A DNA stretch of 64,000 nt from Kineothrix sp. IPX-CK (GCF_039134705.1 NZ_CP146256.1:1488001-1552000); one strand, 5' to 3'; counted from the stretch's first letter, positions 44,621 through 52,674 are shown. Numbers and translations: made by a program. Notes: a model not told the origin generated them from the letters alone.

Positions 44621-45937
44621 ATGGAGTATTTGGATAAGGCAGTTTTGTTGTTGAGCTGTGTAGTGGAAGTATATATATTATTCGATTTTTTCGACAATTT
44701 TTTTGAACGCAGAGGATCGTTTGAAATAAATAGAAGGATCATATTAATCAGTATTATAACCACAGGCATAATGTTTTTGATTAATTTGATGAACAATACA
44801 TACTTGAATTTATTTGGTGTGGCAATTTTATTTTTTTTATATGTAAGCTTACTGTTTTGTACAAGCTTTGGAAACCGTTTGATTTATCTTATCATTGCTT
44901 TATCTATATTTTGGGGATGTGAATTTCTATTTGCCATATTATTAGAAATACCATCATACTTTCACCAACAGACAAGCATTGTCAGGTTATCGGCAATTCC
45001 CTGGCATATGCTGACAATGAAATTACTGACATATATTTTATTCGTGATCATAAAGCAGGTATCGAATAAGTCCAGAAAGAGAATGAATAGTAAAATCTTT
45101 ATGATGTATTTATGTGTTCCGATAGCAAATCTGGGAATTATGCTGCTTACCTATTATTCGGGCTTGGAATTTAGTGAAAAGCTTTCGATGAGACTTTTAA
45201 TGTCTGTGTGCTTTGCACTTATGCTGCTTGGAAATATTCTCATATTTTATGCATTTAACCGGTACTCGGAAGAGATGTCCCTGAATATGAGACAAGAGGT
45301 AACGATCGTCCGTCAGAATGCAGATTTAAGTTATTATGCCCACGTACAGGAAACGAATGAAAAATACAAGGAGTTTATTCATAATACCAGCCATTATCTT
45401 AAAACAATAGGGGAACTCGCAAGGAAAAATCAAAATGACAGCATTTTAGACATTATATATGAATTAAACGTGGAACTGGAAAATAGTGCAATGGCCATAT
45501 ATAGTGAGAATCATGTTATAAATGCTATTTTGAATGAAAAAGAAGCTCAGTGTATCAAGGAAGGTATTCTTTTTGACGTGTATGCCGAACCGGGGACGCA
45601 TATGGGAAGCGTTGCTGATGTAGATATGATAACTATGCTGGGTAATTTACTGGATAATGCGATATGTGCGGCGCGGCAGGGGAAAAAAGAACGATATGTC
45701 AGAACCCGTATTTTTATGCAGAATGATTGCAGCTTTTGTGTGGTGAAGATCACAAATGATTTTGGAGGAGAGATCATTCGCAGTGAGAAGGGGTTTGTTT
45801 CGACCAAGAAGGAAAAGGGAATTCATGGAATAGGCATTCAAAGTGTGAAAAATACTGCGGAGAAGTATAATGGATATCTGGAATGTTTTATTGAAAAAGA
45901 TATTTTCACAGCTATTCTGGTTTTGCCTGCAATATAG
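44621..45937 (+). CDS. agrC: AgrC-type GHKL sensor histidine kinase
   Basis: A 438-residue kinase with about six N-terminal membrane helices (to about 215), a linker helix, a dimerisation region with EFIHNTSHYLKTIG (probable phospho-acceptor His254, in place of the usual HDYxNHL, so the acidic residue is Asn) and a GHKL ATPase domain (N box MLGNLLDNAICAA, G box GIHGIGIQSV). The membrane domain should sense the cyclic peptide encoded by agrD 5 kb downstream. AAGGGG precedes the ATG. Confidence 0.88.
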   Translation: MEYLDKAVLLLSCVVEVYILFDFFDNFFERRGSFEINRRIILISIITTGIMFLINLMNNTYLNLFGVAILFFLYVSLLFCTSFGNRLIYLIIALSIFWGCEFLFAILLEIPSYFHQQTSIVRLSAIPWHMLTMKLLTYILFVIIKQVSNKSRKRMNSKIFMMYLCVPIANLGIMLLTYYSGLEFSEKLSMRLLMSVCFALMLLGNILIFYAFNRYSEEMSLNMRQEVTIVRQNADLSYYAHVQETNEKYKEFIHNTSHYLKTIGELARKNQNDSILDIIYELNVELENSAMAIYSENHVINAILNEKEAQCIKEGILFDVYAEPGTHMGSVADVDMITMLGNLLDNAICAARQGKKERYVRTRIFMQNDCSFCVVKITNDFGGEIIRSEKGFVSTKKEKGIHGIGIQSVKNTAEKYNGYLECFIEKDIFTAILVLPAI

Positions 45938-45973
45938 TATAAAAATTAAATAAAGAAATTATATAATGATAGA

Positions 45974-46012
45974 AGATGTATACGTTAAAAGCAGCGTATA
46001 CATCTTTTTTTT
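45974..46012 (+). terminator. Rho-independent terminator after agrC
   Basis: AGATGTATACG pairs with CGTATACATCT around a 10-nt loop, then T8. A closely related hairpin occurs at 48413-48450. Confidence 0.92.
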
Positions 46013-46014
46013 GA

Positions 46015-46082
46015 CAAAAACTGGCCTTTAAATTACCAAAAGTGCCAATAGCATTGTTTATTTATTCAAGTAAATATAAAAT
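46015..46082 (+). promoter_or_regulatory. AgrA-type promoter 1 (P3-like), before AT-rich cassette
   Basis: Two LytTR-type boxes on the minus-strand sense, CAAAAACTGG (46015) and CCAAAAGTGC (46036), start 21 bp apart. Eight bases later comes TTGTTT, 17 nt, TAAAAT (46054-46082). Box spacing, gap and promoter spacing are identical to those before agrD, which supports shared control by AgrA. Confidence 0.75.
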
Positions 46083-46306
46083 GACAAAAGGGATAGAGGC
46101 AAGCTTATAAAAATATGGTTCGTTATGCATAAGTGATGAATAAACAGAAAATATGTATAATAAGAGCTTATTTAAATGAAAGCTGAAAATGAGATATCAA
46201 AGGTAAAAAATTTAATGACAGATAATTATCTGCAAATAAGAATCGGTTGAAAAAATAATTTCGGGCATGAAATCAGTAGAAATTACAATTAAAGGGAGGT
46301 GATACC
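46083..46306 (+). other. AT-rich leader downstream of AgrA-type promoter, no gene seen
   Basis: About 220 bases from the predicted start site contain only very short open frames without ribosome sites. The longest begins at an ATG near 46175 and has about 24 codons. It may be untranslated leader or a regulatory RNA. A near-perfect ribosome site GGAGGTGAT lies at its end (46295-46303). Confidence 0.4.
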
Positions 46307-46732
46307 ATTGGTTTGAAAGATTATATCAACAGTACATTACTGCTGACAGTCTGGAGATTTAACATGGTAAGCGTAGGGTCCTCATCAAAAGGAATTGATA
46401 AGAAATATAATTAAGTTAATTTTTTGTACGCAATTTACCTGCAATTAACAGTACAGCCAAGAGCAGTTACTTGGAATGTCTGGGGAGATGCAAAGTGGGA
46501 AACAAAAAATAATGTTTTTGGAGCTACACCTATTGGATATTCTGAACATAAGAGTGGCGATACAGTTCTTGAAACATATCACTATACAAGAACATATCTT
46601 AGTGAAATATTCAAGAGAGGTGATTCTGGTAGGGTATGGGGGAATTATACGGTAAAGGCGACGGGCACTTTTCTAGATGATGATGTGTGGACCTCTTATA
46701 CACATGTAGTAAAGTATGGAACAGAGAGTTGA
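46307..46732 (+). pseudogene. probable broken gene for a small protein, function unknown
   Basis: The ribosome site at 46295 is perfectly spaced before ATT (46307), where ATG would be expected. The frame runs 35 codons to TAA (46412), then continues in the same frame for about 106 codons to a stop at 46730. The second part can be written from TTG 46424 as a 102-residue ORF, but that start has no ribosome site. It is rich in Trp, Tyr, Thr (VTWNVWGDAKW, ETYHYTRTYL, VWTSYTHVVKYG), as in small secreted beta proteins. I recognise no family. Either the gene is dead (lost start plus stop) or it uses rare initiation and readthrough. Confidence 0.45.
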
Positions 46733-47187
46733 TGCGGGAAACTTTTATCATAGTAGTATTTTAAGTTAAGTAAATAAACGATATCTGAGCAGAGAAGGGG
46801 AGAAACACCCTAACCGTTGTAAGTAAATAGTATCTGCCGACTAATCCATAACACTTAGATTTTGCTTACTTTTACGTCATTTTGTGGTAAAATAAAGACA
46901 AAGGATTTTAATGAATCAATTATTTTTGCAGTTTTAATAAACATTTACCATAAAAAGAGGTCCAAGTCGTATATAAAGTTACTGATAATTCTCAAAACCT
47001 ATCGGTTGGTTGATAACGTTCTTCGTTTCAACCGACCGATAGGACTTTGCAGGAATCCCAACAATATGTGGATCAAAATGGCTGATTTCATTTTTTTGTA
47101 GCGGAACTGATTATTCTCAAACGGAAGCGGTTTAATCAGCAGACATTAAATAGGTTATCAAGGCCCATTGCATAAGAGGAGATAAAT
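46733..47187 (+). other. AT-rich intergenic stretch with strong hairpin
   Basis: No supported gene. It contains a 16-bp stem, CCTATCGGTTGGTTGA (46998-47013) with TCAACCGACCGATAGG (47028-47043), not followed by a T run. A second stem, CTGATTA/TAATCAG, lies near 47107-47141. The motif CTGATWATTCTCAAA occurs before both stems as a direct repeat. GAGGAGATAAAT at the end is the ribosome site of the next gene. Confidence 0.6.
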
Positions 47188-48339
47188 ATGAAAACGTTAA
47201 AGGCAATAAAATTAGTCTTAATGTCATTTGTTCTTGCAATAATTATATTTTTAATATTGTGTTGTGATTATTTGGGGACTTTATTAAGAATTAGTCAATC
47301 TGAAAAAAATATAAATGACGGTTATGTAATTTATTCGATACAGCATGAAGATAATCCGCTAGATAAAGATTTAGAGTCCTTTAAAGAATTGCATAAGTTA
47401 TTAATTGAAGATAATGGATATAAATATTTTGAAATATATAAGCAATACTTGGAAATGCCTAACCAGAAAGGCCTGTTTTATGAAGAAGGAACCGGTAAAT
47501 TGTTAGACCAATGTGCTGGAATTAGTTGTATTCAAATTAGTGAGGATATGATAGATAATTGTGAGATTATTATTTCAGACGGAACATCATTTATATCTGA
47601 TGATTTTATATACAAAAAAAATGAAGTTATTCCAGTCCTTATGGGAAAAGAATATTCATCGTTGTATTGTATAGGAGATATTTTTGAGGCAGAATATTTA
47701 TTTGATAAATATAAATTTAAAATAATCGGTTTTTTATCTGATGCAAGTAATATACGCATGGCATCTTATAATATAATTTTGGATAAATATATTGTGATGC
47801 CTAGTTTTTCAATAGATGCAAATGTTTCAATTACGGATGGATTAAAAATTCATTATGCTAATAAAACAAGCGGTATAATTAGATTAAGTGAAACGAATAT
47901 CAATAAATTCTATACTGATATTGTGCCGCTATTAGAAAATGCGAAAACAGGAAATTATTCATGGATAGTCACCCCGACAGAAATTCAATATAAAGATATG
48001 TTTAACATAAGTATAAATCAATCTAGGGCAATAATAATAATTTTTATTTTATTACTAATATTGGGAGAAATTTGTTTAGTATATAATTTTTCTTACTATA
48101 AATTGGTTAATTTACATTTAGTGTGTAGACAGAATGTTTTTTATAGTATAGTTTTGCTCGTTTTTACAAGCATTCTTTGTATTTTTTTTAATTTAGTTAG
48201 TATTATAATATTAGGAATAAATCTTATTAGGAATAATCACTTTGTATATATTGGCTTATTATCCATTGTAATTGTTTTATTAAATAATTTGTTTTATAAA
48301 TATCGAAACAAACGTAACGGTTCAGCTGTCCCTTTTTGA
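47188..48339 (+). CDS. membrane protein with FtsX-like topology, unknown function
   Basis: A 383-residue protein with one N-terminal membrane helix (about 8-30), a large outside domain of about 240 residues and three C-terminal helices (near 278-300, 315-345, 348-368), the layout of MacB/FtsX-type ABC permeases. No ATPase gene is adjacent. The DNA is strikingly AT-rich compared with the genes on both sides, a sign of transfer. It lies in the cassette behind the AgrA-type promoter, so export or immunity linked to the lost upstream product is possible but unproven. Confidence 0.65.
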   Translation: MKTLKAIKLVLMSFVLAIIIFLILCCDYLGTLLRISQSEKNINDGYVIYSIQHEDNPLDKDLESFKELHKLLIEDNGYKYFEIYKQYLEMPNQKGLFYEEGTGKLLDQCAGISCIQISEDMIDNCEIIISDGTSFISDDFIYKKNEVIPVLMGKEYSSLYCIGDIFEAEYLFDKYKFKIIGFLSDASNIRMASYNIILDKYIVMPSFSIDANVSITDGLKIHYANKTSGIIRLSETNINKFYTDIVPLLENAKTGNYSWIVTPTEIQYKDMFNISINQSRAIIIIFILLLILGEICLVYNFSYYKLVNLHLVCRQNVFYSIVLLVFTSILCIFFNLVSIIILGINLIRNNHFVYIGLLSIVIVLLNNLFYKYRNKRNGSAVPF

Positions 48340-48412
48340 AGATGAATTCAGGTTTTCTAAAAGTGCTCGTAGATTGTATAGTAATGAAATATATGTAATT
48401 ATAATATAGTAA

Positions 48413-48450
48413 TAGATGTATACGTTAAAGCACATATACATCTATTTTTT
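48413..48450 (+). terminator. terminator, second copy of the post-agrC hairpin
   Basis: TAGATGTATA pairs with TATACATCTA, then T6 and GACAAAAAA. The first arm, loop start CGTTAAA and the following TTGACAAAAA match the copy at 45974, so about 50 bp are directly repeated on both sides of the cassette. Confidence 0.85.
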
Positions 48451-48496
48451 GACAAAAAATATTAGAAATCTTTAAGGCTGACAGGCCGGTTCGACC

Positions 48497-48525
48497 TTGA
48501 CACCATATTGTCATTGTGATATATT
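48497..48525 (+). promoter_or_regulatory. promoter of the PadR operon
   Basis: TTGACA, 17 nt, TATATT. The AT-rich imperfect palindromes between here and the ATG are candidate PadR sites. Confidence 0.6.
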
Positions 48526-48555
48526 CAACTTGTATAATATGAAGGAGGTGTTCGT

Positions 48556-49116
48556 ATGTCACTAAAACACGGTCTGCTGGGTCTCTTGAATTACGGATCT
48601 ATGACAGGCTATGAACTGGATAAGGCGTTTAAGGCTTCTCTTTCGTTTTTCTGGCAGGCAAAGACCAGTCAGGTTTACCGCGAACTGGATGCGATGGAAC
48701 GGCGCGGCTGGCTGACCAGCGAACGAATTATGCAAACTGAAAAACCGAACAAGAGAGTATATACCATAACAGATAGCGGAAAAGAAGAACTTGCTTGCTG
48801 GCTTTCATTGCCGGAGGCGGATATTGCCGACGCGATGCGTGTTAAGAGCGCATTTTTAATACGCGTTTTTTTTGCCGGAGAAACAAATATCGAGCAGTCA
48901 CTCGATATGCTCCGTGCATATCGGGATAAATGTCTTGAAAGCAGGAAATCATTAAGGGCTGCCCATACCGCGAGCGAGGAATACGGGGCGGTTGTAGGAG
49001 ATAAGAGAAAGGCAGCGTTTTGGGAGCTCTCTATCCTTTACGGCGAAGCATTCTACGATGCCAGCCTGGATTGGGCAGAGAAAGCAATCACCATTTTGGA
49101 GGACAGGGGCCTATGA
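48556..49116 (+). CDS. PadR-family transcriptional regulator
   Basis: A 186-residue PadR protein. Winged helix: HGLLGLLNYGSMTGYELDKA, SQVYRELDAMERRGWL, RVYTITDSGKEEL; a C-terminal helical dimerisation domain (Vir_act_alpha_C type) follows. GGAGGTG precedes the ATG. The next gene starts inside its stop codon (ATGA), so it probably controls that flavoprotein. DNA here is clearly more GC-rich than the preceding cassette. Confidence 0.9.
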   Translation: MSLKHGLLGLLNYGSMTGYELDKAFKASLSFFWQAKTSQVYRELDAMERRGWLTSERIMQTEKPNKRVYTITDSGKEELACWLSLPEADIADAMRVKSAFLIRVFFAGETNIEQSLDMLRAYRDKCLESRKSLRAAHTASEEYGAVVGDKRKAAFWELSILYGEAFYDASLDWAEKAITILEDRGL

Positions 49117-50708
49117 AAGTCTTAGTTGTGAATGGTTCACCGAAAGGCGAACGCAGCAATACCATGTGTTTGACCCGTGCTTTTTTGGATGGAGCCGGAT
49201 GGTCGGATGCAGAGATAATTGATGTGGCACAGGCAGGCATAAAGGCTTGTCTGGGTTGCTTTGCCTGTTGGAATAAGACGCCGGGGAAGTGTGTCATAGA
49301 TGATGGAATGGATAAAATCCTATCCAAAATAATTGCCGCAGATGTGATCATCTGGTCTTTTCCGCTTTACTATTTCGGGGTCCCCGGCGGACTGAAAAAT
49401 CTCATCGACCGCCAACTCCCCTTGAACCTGCCGTTCATGGAAGAGAAAAATGAAAGCGGAGGTCATCCGGCGCGATACGATCTGAGCCACCAAAAGAACG
49501 TCGTGATTTCAACTTGCGGTTTTTGGACACATAAAGGAAATTACGAAGCGGTCACCGCCATGTTTGACCACTTTTGCGGAAAGGGCAACTACGCGACAAT
49601 TTATTGCGGTCAGGGAGAATTGTTCCGCATACCCGAGTTAAAAGCCCGTACGAATACATATTTAGAGCTTGTTTGCTGCGCCGGAGCGGAGTATGCCGCC
49701 GGAGGGATTCATGCCGGAACGCAAGCGGAGCTGGCTGAGCCGTTATATCCGCGTAATATATTTGAGAAAATGGCAGATGCTTCCTGGGGAATTGCCAAAG
49801 ACGGGGATTCGGGAACTCCCGCGGACGACAGTCTGAATTTTACAACGCAAATGGCAGCCTTATATAAGCCGGACGGTGTGGAGCGCATAATAGAGTTTTA
49901 CTATACCGACATTGAAAAAACTTATCAAATCCTGCTGAAAAAGCAAGGTTCGGAGGTCATAACGGACGATTTCAAGCCGTACACTACGAGAATCGAAACG
50001 CCGTACTCGGTTTGGCGTTCCATTGCTCGCGGAGAAATCTCAGGGCAGGAGGCACTGTTTCAGAGGCTTTATAAAGTCACTGGTGATTTCAGCCTCATGC
50101 TCAAATGGGATGATCTGTTCGGGGAACAAACGCTGCCAAAGCGTTCAGAACATAAGACAACGCACAAAACCAATATGGTGCTTCTTCTTGCGCCATGGAT
50201 TGTCATTTGGATAGCAATGGCCATCAATTCTGTTGTCGGCGGCGCGATAGGCATTGCGGTGGCGGCGCTCATTCCGCTGTTATGGATTAAGTTCCGTCCT
50301 GTCGTCTACGAGCAAATCAGCATCCCCATTGTGGCAGGGCTTTCACTGGCGGTGCTGCTCGGTGTGGATGTGAGACTGATCGTGTCCGCCAGCTATTTGA
50401 TATTTGGGCTGATGTGGTTTACCGGTGCGTTTCCTGAAGTGCCTCTGACCGCCTATTACAGCGCAGAGGGTTACGGCGGGGAAAGAGCTTTTGAGAATCC
50501 GCTGTTTATCAGTACAAACCGCATCTTGACCATAGCCTGGGGTGTGCTCTATCTTGTCACACCCATTTGGACATATATCCTGATGGGGACAGTGCTTTCA
50601 CCCTATGTAGGATTAATCAACTCTGTCCTGCCTGCACTGATGGGGGCGTTTACAGCATGGTTTCAAAAATGGTATCCGTCACGATACGCAAGCGGAGGTA
50701 CAATATGA
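49113..50708 (+). CDS. NAD(P)H-dependent flavin reductase fused to a SCP2-like and a membrane domain
   Basis: A 531-residue protein from ATG 49113. Residues 1 to about 200 are a flavodoxin-like FMN reductase (VLVVNGSPKGERSNT, KACLGCFACWNKTPGKC, SFPLYYFGVPGGLKNLIDR). Residues about 255-350 resemble a SCP2-type lipid-binding domain (IEFYYTDIEKTYQ, WRSIARGEISGQEA). The last 170 residues form about five or six membrane helices. Such a three-part fusion could reduce a membrane-soluble substrate. The fusion boundary is inferred; PadR upstream is the likely regulator. Confidence 0.78.
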   Translation: MKVLVVNGSPKGERSNTMCLTRAFLDGAGWSDAEIIDVAQAGIKACLGCFACWNKTPGKCVIDDGMDKILSKIIAADVIIWSFPLYYFGVPGGLKNLIDRQLPLNLPFMEEKNESGGHPARYDLSHQKNVVISTCGFWTHKGNYEAVTAMFDHFCGKGNYATIYCGQGELFRIPELKARTNTYLELVCCAGAEYAAGGIHAGTQAELAEPLYPRNIFEKMADASWGIAKDGDSGTPADDSLNFTTQMAALYKPDGVERIIEFYYTDIEKTYQILLKKQGSEVITDDFKPYTTRIETPYSVWRSIARGEISGQEALFQRLYKVTGDFSLMLKWDDLFGEQTLPKRSEHKTTHKTNMVLLLAPWIVIWIAMAINSVVGGAIGIAVAALIPLLWIKFRPVVYEQISIPIVAGLSLAVLLGVDVRLIVSASYLIFGLMWFTGAFPEVPLTAYYSAEGYGGERAFENPLFISTNRILTIAWGVLYLVTPIWTYILMGTVLSPYVGLINSVLPALMGAFTAWFQKWYPSRYASGGTI

Positions 50709-50758
50709 AAAAGTGCGGCAGCCCGTCTTGACCGGGGGATAGATCTTCTGTGTTTTGA

Positions 50759-50826
50759 CAAAAACTGTTCTTCAGGTTGCAAAAATTGCCAATTATATTG
50801 TTTAGTTATACAGATGAATGTAGAAT
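50759..50826 (+). promoter_or_regulatory. AgrA-type promoter 2 (P2-like), before agrD
   Basis: Boxes CAAAAACTGT (50759) and CAAAAATTGC (50780) start 21 bp apart; eight bases later TTGTTT, 17 nt, TAGAAT (50798-50826). The layout is identical to 46015-46082. The start codon of agrD follows 27 bp after the -10 box. Confidence 0.8.
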
Positions 50827-50853
50827 AACAAAAAAACACGGAGGTATATTCTT

Positions 50854-51009
50854 ATGAAAATGAAAAAAAACATTGTATGCAAAACACTTGGTATCATGAA
50901 TTGCCTGGCACTTATGATGGTAGTGCAAACTGCAAATGTATGCTGTACGTGGATATTTCATCAGCCCGAATTTCCGGAAGCGGCAAATAAGTTTAAAAAG
51001 GTTCAATAA
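50854..51009 (+). CDS. agrD: AgrD cyclic lactone autoinducer propeptide
   Basis: A 51-residue peptide with ribosome site GGAGG. The N-terminal part is basic then amphipathic (MKMKKNIVCKTLGIMNCLAL). The core reads ANVCCTWIF followed by HQPEFPE, matching the clostridial AgrD pattern C-x-W-x-x-x-Q-P-E-x-P. By comparison with Clostridium perfringens the mature ring would be CTWIF, closed as a thiolactone through Cys31; Cys30 just before is an unusual neighbour. The TAA overlaps the ATG of agrB (TAATG), so translation is coupled. Confidence 0.9.
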   Translation: MKMKKNIVCKTLGIMNCLALMMVVQTANVCCTWIFHQPEFPEAANKFKKVQ

Positions 51010-51605
51010 TGATCTTAAGAGTTGTTGATTTTATTCTTGACAGGCAGCTTAAAAACGGAATGATTTCCGGAGAAGACACCAGCGTGTATCGATATGGTTA
51101 TACGCTGGTGCTGGAAGTCATGATAAATATTATCATAGCCATAATAATAGGCTTGATTTCGGGGGAACTGGTAAGTGTGGCATTATTCATGGTGATGTTT
51201 ATACCGTTGAGGAGTTATTGCGGCGGTTATCACGCGTCCAAAACATGGATATGCATAATATTGTCCAATATTGCAGTGGCAGGTGTTGTGCTGGTCGTCA
51301 AAAAATTCCAGTTTCCTGTCGATTTTGTACCGCTGCTTACGGCAGAGGTGATCGGTACTGCCGTCATATTGCTTCTGGCTCCCATACAAAGTGAAGCAAA
51401 GAAATTGAGCGATAATGAAAAGCAGGTATATAAAAAATACGTTCGGTTCATTTTGATAATAGAGTTGGTTTTTGCACTAATATTCTTTCTCACATTTAAA
51501 TTAAATAAGTATGGTCTCATAATTGTAATGGTACATATTATACAAGCGGTATCCCTGCTCGCCGTACATTTAAAGGAATCCAGGCTGGGAACCGCCAAGG
51601 TATAA
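51009..51605 (+). CDS. agrB: AgrB autoinducer-processing membrane protease
   Basis: A 198-residue AgrB with about five to six membrane helices. The catalytic pair His75 (GGYHAS) and Cys82 (WICI) has the same seven-residue spacing as the His/Cys pair of Staphylococcus AgrB, and the RSYCGGYHA signature is complete. It cleaves AgrD and forms the thiolactone. It follows agrD in one transcript, while agrC and agrA lie 5 kb upstream. Confidence 0.93.
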   Translation: MILRVVDFILDRQLKNGMISGEDTSVYRYGYTLVLEVMINIIIAIIIGLISGELVSVALFMVMFIPLRSYCGGYHASKTWICIILSNIAVAGVVLVVKKFQFPVDFVPLLTAEVIGTAVILLLAPIQSEAKKLSDNEKQVYKKYVRFILIIELVFALIFFLTFKLNKYGLIIVMVHIIQAVSLLAVHLKESRLGTAKV

Positions 51606-51730
51606 AGCCGATTTGTTAAGGAAACGGGATTTATATAATCAAAGCCCAAATAATATCAGAATAAATAACATAAATATAAGATTATATTTATCCAGTTTTC
51701 CTTGCAATTTATAGATGGACGGAGTATGGA

Positions 51731-52360
51731 TTACTTCAAGTATTCAGCCTTAATGACGTACCGGCAAAGCATATCCGTCAGTTCGTCGACTACTTTATCC
51801 TTATCGTAAGAAGTATGATAGAACTGCACCTCATGTACGACCGCCTCAAGGCTGTTTTGAATAATCATTCCGGCAGTGGTAAAGTCTGTAATCCTAAGCA
51901 GTTTGCGGTAGCCTTGCAGTAACCGAAGAACCTTTTCGGCAGCATAGCTGCGATATTTTTCTTCAAGTACACGGAATTCTTCATATTGCTGGGAGAGACT
52001 TGTGATTTCCTTCTGAAATGCAGGCATATAGGTGTGTATCTGCATAATAGTCTGTATATAGCTTCTAATCAGTTCTGCGGGGTCCGGTATCATGTCGTCC
52101 TCATTTTCAAGCCCAATATCCGGAATCTGTGCCAGGGCATCCTGATACAGATCTTTGACTAATTCTTCATAAAGAGCTGTTTTATCCGTAAAATAGGAAT
52201 AGAATGTTCCGATGGATAAGCCGGCTTTTTTTGCTATTTCGTTGGAGCTGGTATTGTGAAAGCCCTTCTCGGAAAAAAGTATAAGTGCTGCCTGTTTTAG
52301 TTGTTTTTTCTTTTCTATACTGCGTGCCTGTTTCGGTATGCGGATTTCTTTGTTACTCAT
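51731..52360 (-). CDS. TetR/AcrR-family regulator of the adjacent ABC exporter
   Basis: A 209-residue TetR protein with DNA-binding domain ALILFSEKGFHNTSSNEIAK followed by KAGLSIGTFYSYFTDK. It is divergent from a MacB/FtsX-type exporter operon. Two palindromes of the same type (TGAGY-N4-RCTCA) flank the exporter promoter and are its likely operators. The ligand may be a toxic peptide or drug handled by the exporter. No terminator is clear at its 3' side. Confidence 0.88.
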   Translation of the reverse strand: MSNKEIRIPKQARSIEKKKQLKQAALILFSEKGFHNTSSNEIAKKAGLSIGTFYSYFTDKTALYEELVKDLYQDALAQIPDIGLENEDDMIPDPAELIRSYIQTIMQIHTYMPAFQKEITSLSQQYEEFRVLEEKYRSYAAEKVLRLLQGYRKLLRITDFTTAGMIIQNSLEAVVHEVQFYHTSYDKDKVVDELTDMLCRYVIKAEYLK

Positions 52361-52448
52361 CTAATTCCTCCGTATGCAAGTTTTCGCGCCATATCGTTTC
52401 ATTTTCATCCTAATTTATTTTAACATATGACGATTAAAAAACAAGACT

Positions 52449-52580
52449 GTTACTGTTCACTCTGTTCACAGTAACGCATGATTTCTGCATTTAAATTCGC
52501 TTCGCGAAGCAGAAATCATCTCCTGAATCATGTTCTTACGCAGCTTAACAGCAAGTGTTAAGCCGCTGTATGAACAATAC
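52449..52580 (+). repeat. 132-bp structured intergenic repeat, copy 2
   Basis: Same length and layout as 2135-2266. GTTACTG pairs with CAGTAAC (52449-52475), ATGATTTCTGC with GCAGAAATCAT (52478-52519) around TTCGC-TTC-GCGAA, and GCTTAACA with TGTTAAGC (52543-52563) around GCAAG. The end TGAACAATA matches TACTGTTCA at the start, eight of nine. Stem bases differ from copy 1 but pairing is kept. Confidence 0.8.
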
Positions 52581-52597
52581 CTCATAATTTCTAATAT

Positions 52598-52674
52598 ATG
52601 AGTAAATGCTCATAAAAATATTGACAACAATAAAACGGAGCGCTATATTTATAACGTGAGCTATTGCTCATGTT
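52598..52674 (+). promoter_or_regulatory. exporter promoter flanked by two TetR-type operators
   Basis: Operator 1 is ATGAG-N6-CTCAT (52598-52613). The promoter is TTGACA (52621), 17 nt, TATATT (52644). Operator 2 is the 22-bp palindrome AACGTGAGC-N4-GCTCATGTT (52653-52674), placed over the start site. Confidence 0.8.

Noticed and set aside
46424..46732. Lactococcin-972-like bacteriocin
   Set aside because: Trp/Tyr-rich composition was suggestive, but no signal peptide and no clear match to the family pattern could be seen.
46862..47101. 79-codon ORF on the plus strand
   Set aside because: It runs through the 16-bp hairpin and has no ribosome site or protein-like features.
48450..48500. Third AgrA-type promoter after the second terminator copy
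   Set aside because: TTGACAAAAA is kept, but the second box and the TTGTTT-N17 promoter are missing; a decayed copy at best.
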